Source of the DNA: Candidatus Omnitrophota bacterium
GTDB lineage: Bacteria > Hinthialibacterota > Hinthialibacteria > Hinthialibacterales > JAKPRU01
Direction of reading: 5' to 3'
Length of the DNA: 7,132 nt
NCBI GenBank assembly: GCA_029557025.1
Contig: JAKPRU010000394.1
Coordinates: 1-7,132 of the forward strand
Shown here: one piece after another, positions 6,601-7,132 of the stretch
Layout: the number at the start of each line of letters is the position of its first letter
How positions within the stretch are numbered: the stretch's first letter is position 1
Program-made: the position numbers and the translations under genes
The notes under the pieces: generated by a model
The model's input: only the letters and a program-made list of their open reading frames with translations
Told to the model about the DNA's origin: nothing
Database searches by the model: none

Positions 6601-6927
6601 AGCAATGTCGGGTGGATTAAGGGGTACAGCGGCGAGTTTCTCGGCGATTTTCTCGCGCAAATCATACCCTTCTTGAATGGCTCTGACTTCATCCTCGTCC
6701 AGTGTACATCCGACGATGAGCCGCATTTCACCGCCGTTTTCAATGAGCCGGGCGATTCCCCGCGCCGCTAATGCCAGCGCATCGGCATTAAAAAATCCCG
6801 TTGTTCGGTCGTACCGAAGGGCGCAGGATAGGGCAGGAACATAGAATAGAGAAATTAAATCCCCGTCTTCGTGACGGTAACTGGTATTCCATGTGTGACA
6901 GGCCAATGAAGTCAATTCGCTGTTCAC
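3601..6927 (-). CDS. PLD-nuclease-like / SNF2-RapA-type helicase fusion protein, probable defence helicase
   Basis: This 1108-residue protein has a single PLD half-site in its N-terminal ~220 residues: H148-x-K150 then G166-S-x-N169, as in PLD-family nucleases. An SF2 helicase follows with every core motif: Walker A DEVGLGKT (317-324), motif Ia VLVPAGILHQW (345-355), DEAH (430-433), TATP (469-472), VFTHYTD (758-764), CTDAAGEGLN (821-830) and QRIGRIDRIGQ (851-861). The long insert between TATP and VFTHY and the arginine-finger motif are SNF2/RapA-like. The C-terminal SGDVFEDHFESHEFLSPGGHLF stretch resembles tails of DISARM DrmD-type and related defence helicases. It probably translocates on DNA using ATP; nuclease activity is an inference. 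The start is GTG at 6927-6925 after a G-rich Shine-Dalgarno-like AGGGGGG. It is the first gene of the cassette. A gene name is not assigned. Confidence 0.9.
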   Translation of the reverse strand: MNSELTSLACHTWNTSYRHEDGDLISLFYVPALSCALRYDRTTGFFNADALALAARGIARLIENGGEMRLIVGCTLDEDEVRAIQEGYDLREKIAEKLAAVPLNPPDIAARNGLEALAWMVAHGRLDVKVAVPVAADGTPVVSHGIYHEKVGIITDRDGNQISFSGSINETKGGWIDNRESFHVHCSWAGEREAQHVQDEVRAFSRLWVDQMSTVRVFTFPEAAKQKLLEFLPKDDRPVRKPTHGSGEPLTDEEPSLYSFTPDEKRRAVWTYIHNAARMWNGMQVGVVTSCVKPWPHQMRTFTRMHNGWPFRLLIADEVGLGKTITAGMLIRQVWLSGMARRILVLVPAGILHQWQNELYEKFNLNVPIYDGQRLLWKQTHGWQGSPEKKVGRHEWHEERFVLCSSHLMRRRDRVQDLLEADDWDLIVLDEAHHARRKAPGSPQEGGPNALLRLMRELRSRCQALLLLTATPMQIHPIEVWDLLNLLGLPPRWSASESDFLRYFETARGNPSHDDMRFLCEMFQDTELCFGPVDEKELEKAVPELGLLGRQKVLKALRDKSGIPLKRLETNTRQGALRVLRRFSPIRFLMARHTRELLRSYYKRGLLETPIATRDPRDIAVSLSPTERALYNRVEDYISTTYNRAAPEKRTAIGFVMTIYRRRLASSFHALRCTLTNRLARKSEPIDEEDISQDEIQEEIMDAECAFALACQSREDEEDAEIKSILKQIAQLGTDSKARELKSQLEGIFAEGYDSALVFTHYTDTMDYLKDYLAEHFRDKSIACYSGRGGERRDGGGSWTICSKESVRQALKRKEIRLLVCTDAAGEGLNLQYCGALINYDLPWNPMKIEQRIGRIDRIGQQYPTIRIINLAYKNTVEADIYFALASRINLFQGIVGRLQPILSRLPKEFERLTLQPPARRDAGQARCTADIEQMVEESERVAFDIDDVVEEAAEMPDLPEPALTLEQIDTSLNRPDIRPPEIDWKKLDYRSYSLQLPGMSESIRATTSGDVFEDHFESHEFLSPGGHLFADLEKGQVSQEVQSDSAKGHFWIIESSGGRSCEFIAMTRNGPRRIETLNDLVASLENLGPPDRPDPSQWKDPTIRLVI

Positions 6928-6970
6928 AATAAGCCCCCCTGTCCTACGTGACGAGAATGTTCTCCCTCAA
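6928..6970 (-). promoter_or_regulatory. Leader of the helicase operon with a small inverted repeat
   Basis: This 43-base gap between the repeats and the helicase GTG contains GAGAATGTTCTC (6953-6964), two five-base arms around TG. A TTGAGG on the minus strand at about 6970-6965 could act as a -35 box, but there is no good -10 box at 17 bases, so the promoter may lie in or beyond the repeats. An operator role for the inverted repeat is only a guess. The G-rich run at 6939-6934 serves as the probable ribosome-binding site. Confidence 0.25.
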
Positions 6971-7126
6971 CGTCATTCCGGCGAAAGCCGGAACCCAGGC
7001 CACTTCCTCTCCGTCATTCCGGCGAAAGCCGGAACCCAGGCCACTTCCTCTCCGTCATTCCGGCGAAAGCCGGAATCCAGGCCACTTCCTCTCCGTCATT
7101 CCGGCGAAAGCCGGAATCCAGGCCAC
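6971..7126. repeat. Four tandem 41-bp hairpin repeats
   Basis: Units begin at 6971, 7012, 7053 and 7094 with an exact 41-bp period; the last diverges after 33 bases. Each begins CGTCATTCCGGC and holds an inverted repeat around GAAA (stem TTCCGGC/GCCGGAA), followed by a spacer GGCCACTTCCTCTC. Units 1 and 2 read GGAACCC while units 3 and 4 read GGAATCC, which extends the stem by one A-T pair. The core matches a dispersed intergenic repeat I recall from many proteobacteria. The array is too regular and the spacers too similar to be a CRISPR. Confidence 0.9.
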
Positions 7127-7132
7127 ATCTCT

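Noticed and set aside
5626..6771. Long plus-strand open frames (175 and 191 codons) opposite the helicase
   Set aside because: They lie wholly antisense to a helicase with every core motif intact; their translations show no domain-like pattern.
3601..6927. Calling the helicase DrmD and the locus DISARM
   Set aside because: DISARM would need DrmA, DrmB, DrmC and a methyltransferase; none is present, and the N-terminal PLD domain is not what I expect of DrmD.
6971..7126. CRISPR array
   Set aside because: The whole 41-bp unit, including the part that would be spacer, is repeated almost identically; there are no variable spacers and no cas genes in the window.

Overview
The window reads as an accessory 'defence island' segment from a bacterium of moderate GC content. 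A Gram-negative, proteobacterium-like host is suggested only by a familiar dispersed hairpin repeat at the right edge (core ATTCCGGC-GAAA-GCCGGAAT); the taxon cannot be fixed from the sequence. All credible genes lie on the minus strand and are read from right to left.

Layout in transcription order. (1) 6971-7126: four tandem 41-bp copies of the hairpin repeat. (2) 6928-6970: a short leader with a small inverted repeat. (3) 6927-3601: a large protein with an N-terminal phospholipase-D (PLD)-type nuclease-like domain and an SNF2/RapA-type superfamily 2 helicase. (4) 3525-2752: a 257-aa helical protein beginning Met-Gly, which resembles small partner proteins found beside QueC-like enzymes in defence loci (QatB-like; recognised from memory). 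(5) 2755 to about 731: a QueC-like (7-cyano-7-deazaguanine synthase superfamily, QatC-like) enzyme, overlapping gene 4 by ATGA. It is fused to a C-terminal module that ends in a coiled coil and a GLGGR-type motif. In this sequence the gene is broken by two homopolymer-associated frameshifts and one in-frame amber codon. (6) 668-396 and 399-142: a DUF4160/DUF2442 pair, overlapping by ATGA, of the kind often catalogued as toxin-antitoxin-like. (7) 1-141: non-coding, with inverted repeats.

How the genes may work together. The tight spacing (75 bp, then an ATGA overlap) suggests that the helicase, the Met-Gly protein and the QueC-like enzyme form one functional cassette. I infer an anti-phage or anti-plasmid system in which the helicase-nuclease is the nucleic-acid-acting component and the QueC-like enzyme modifies a partner, most plausibly the Met-Gly protein. 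No function is demonstrated by the sequence. The broken QueC-like gene means the cassette is either decaying, recoded during expression, or affected by homopolymer sequencing errors. Which of these applies is the main open question.
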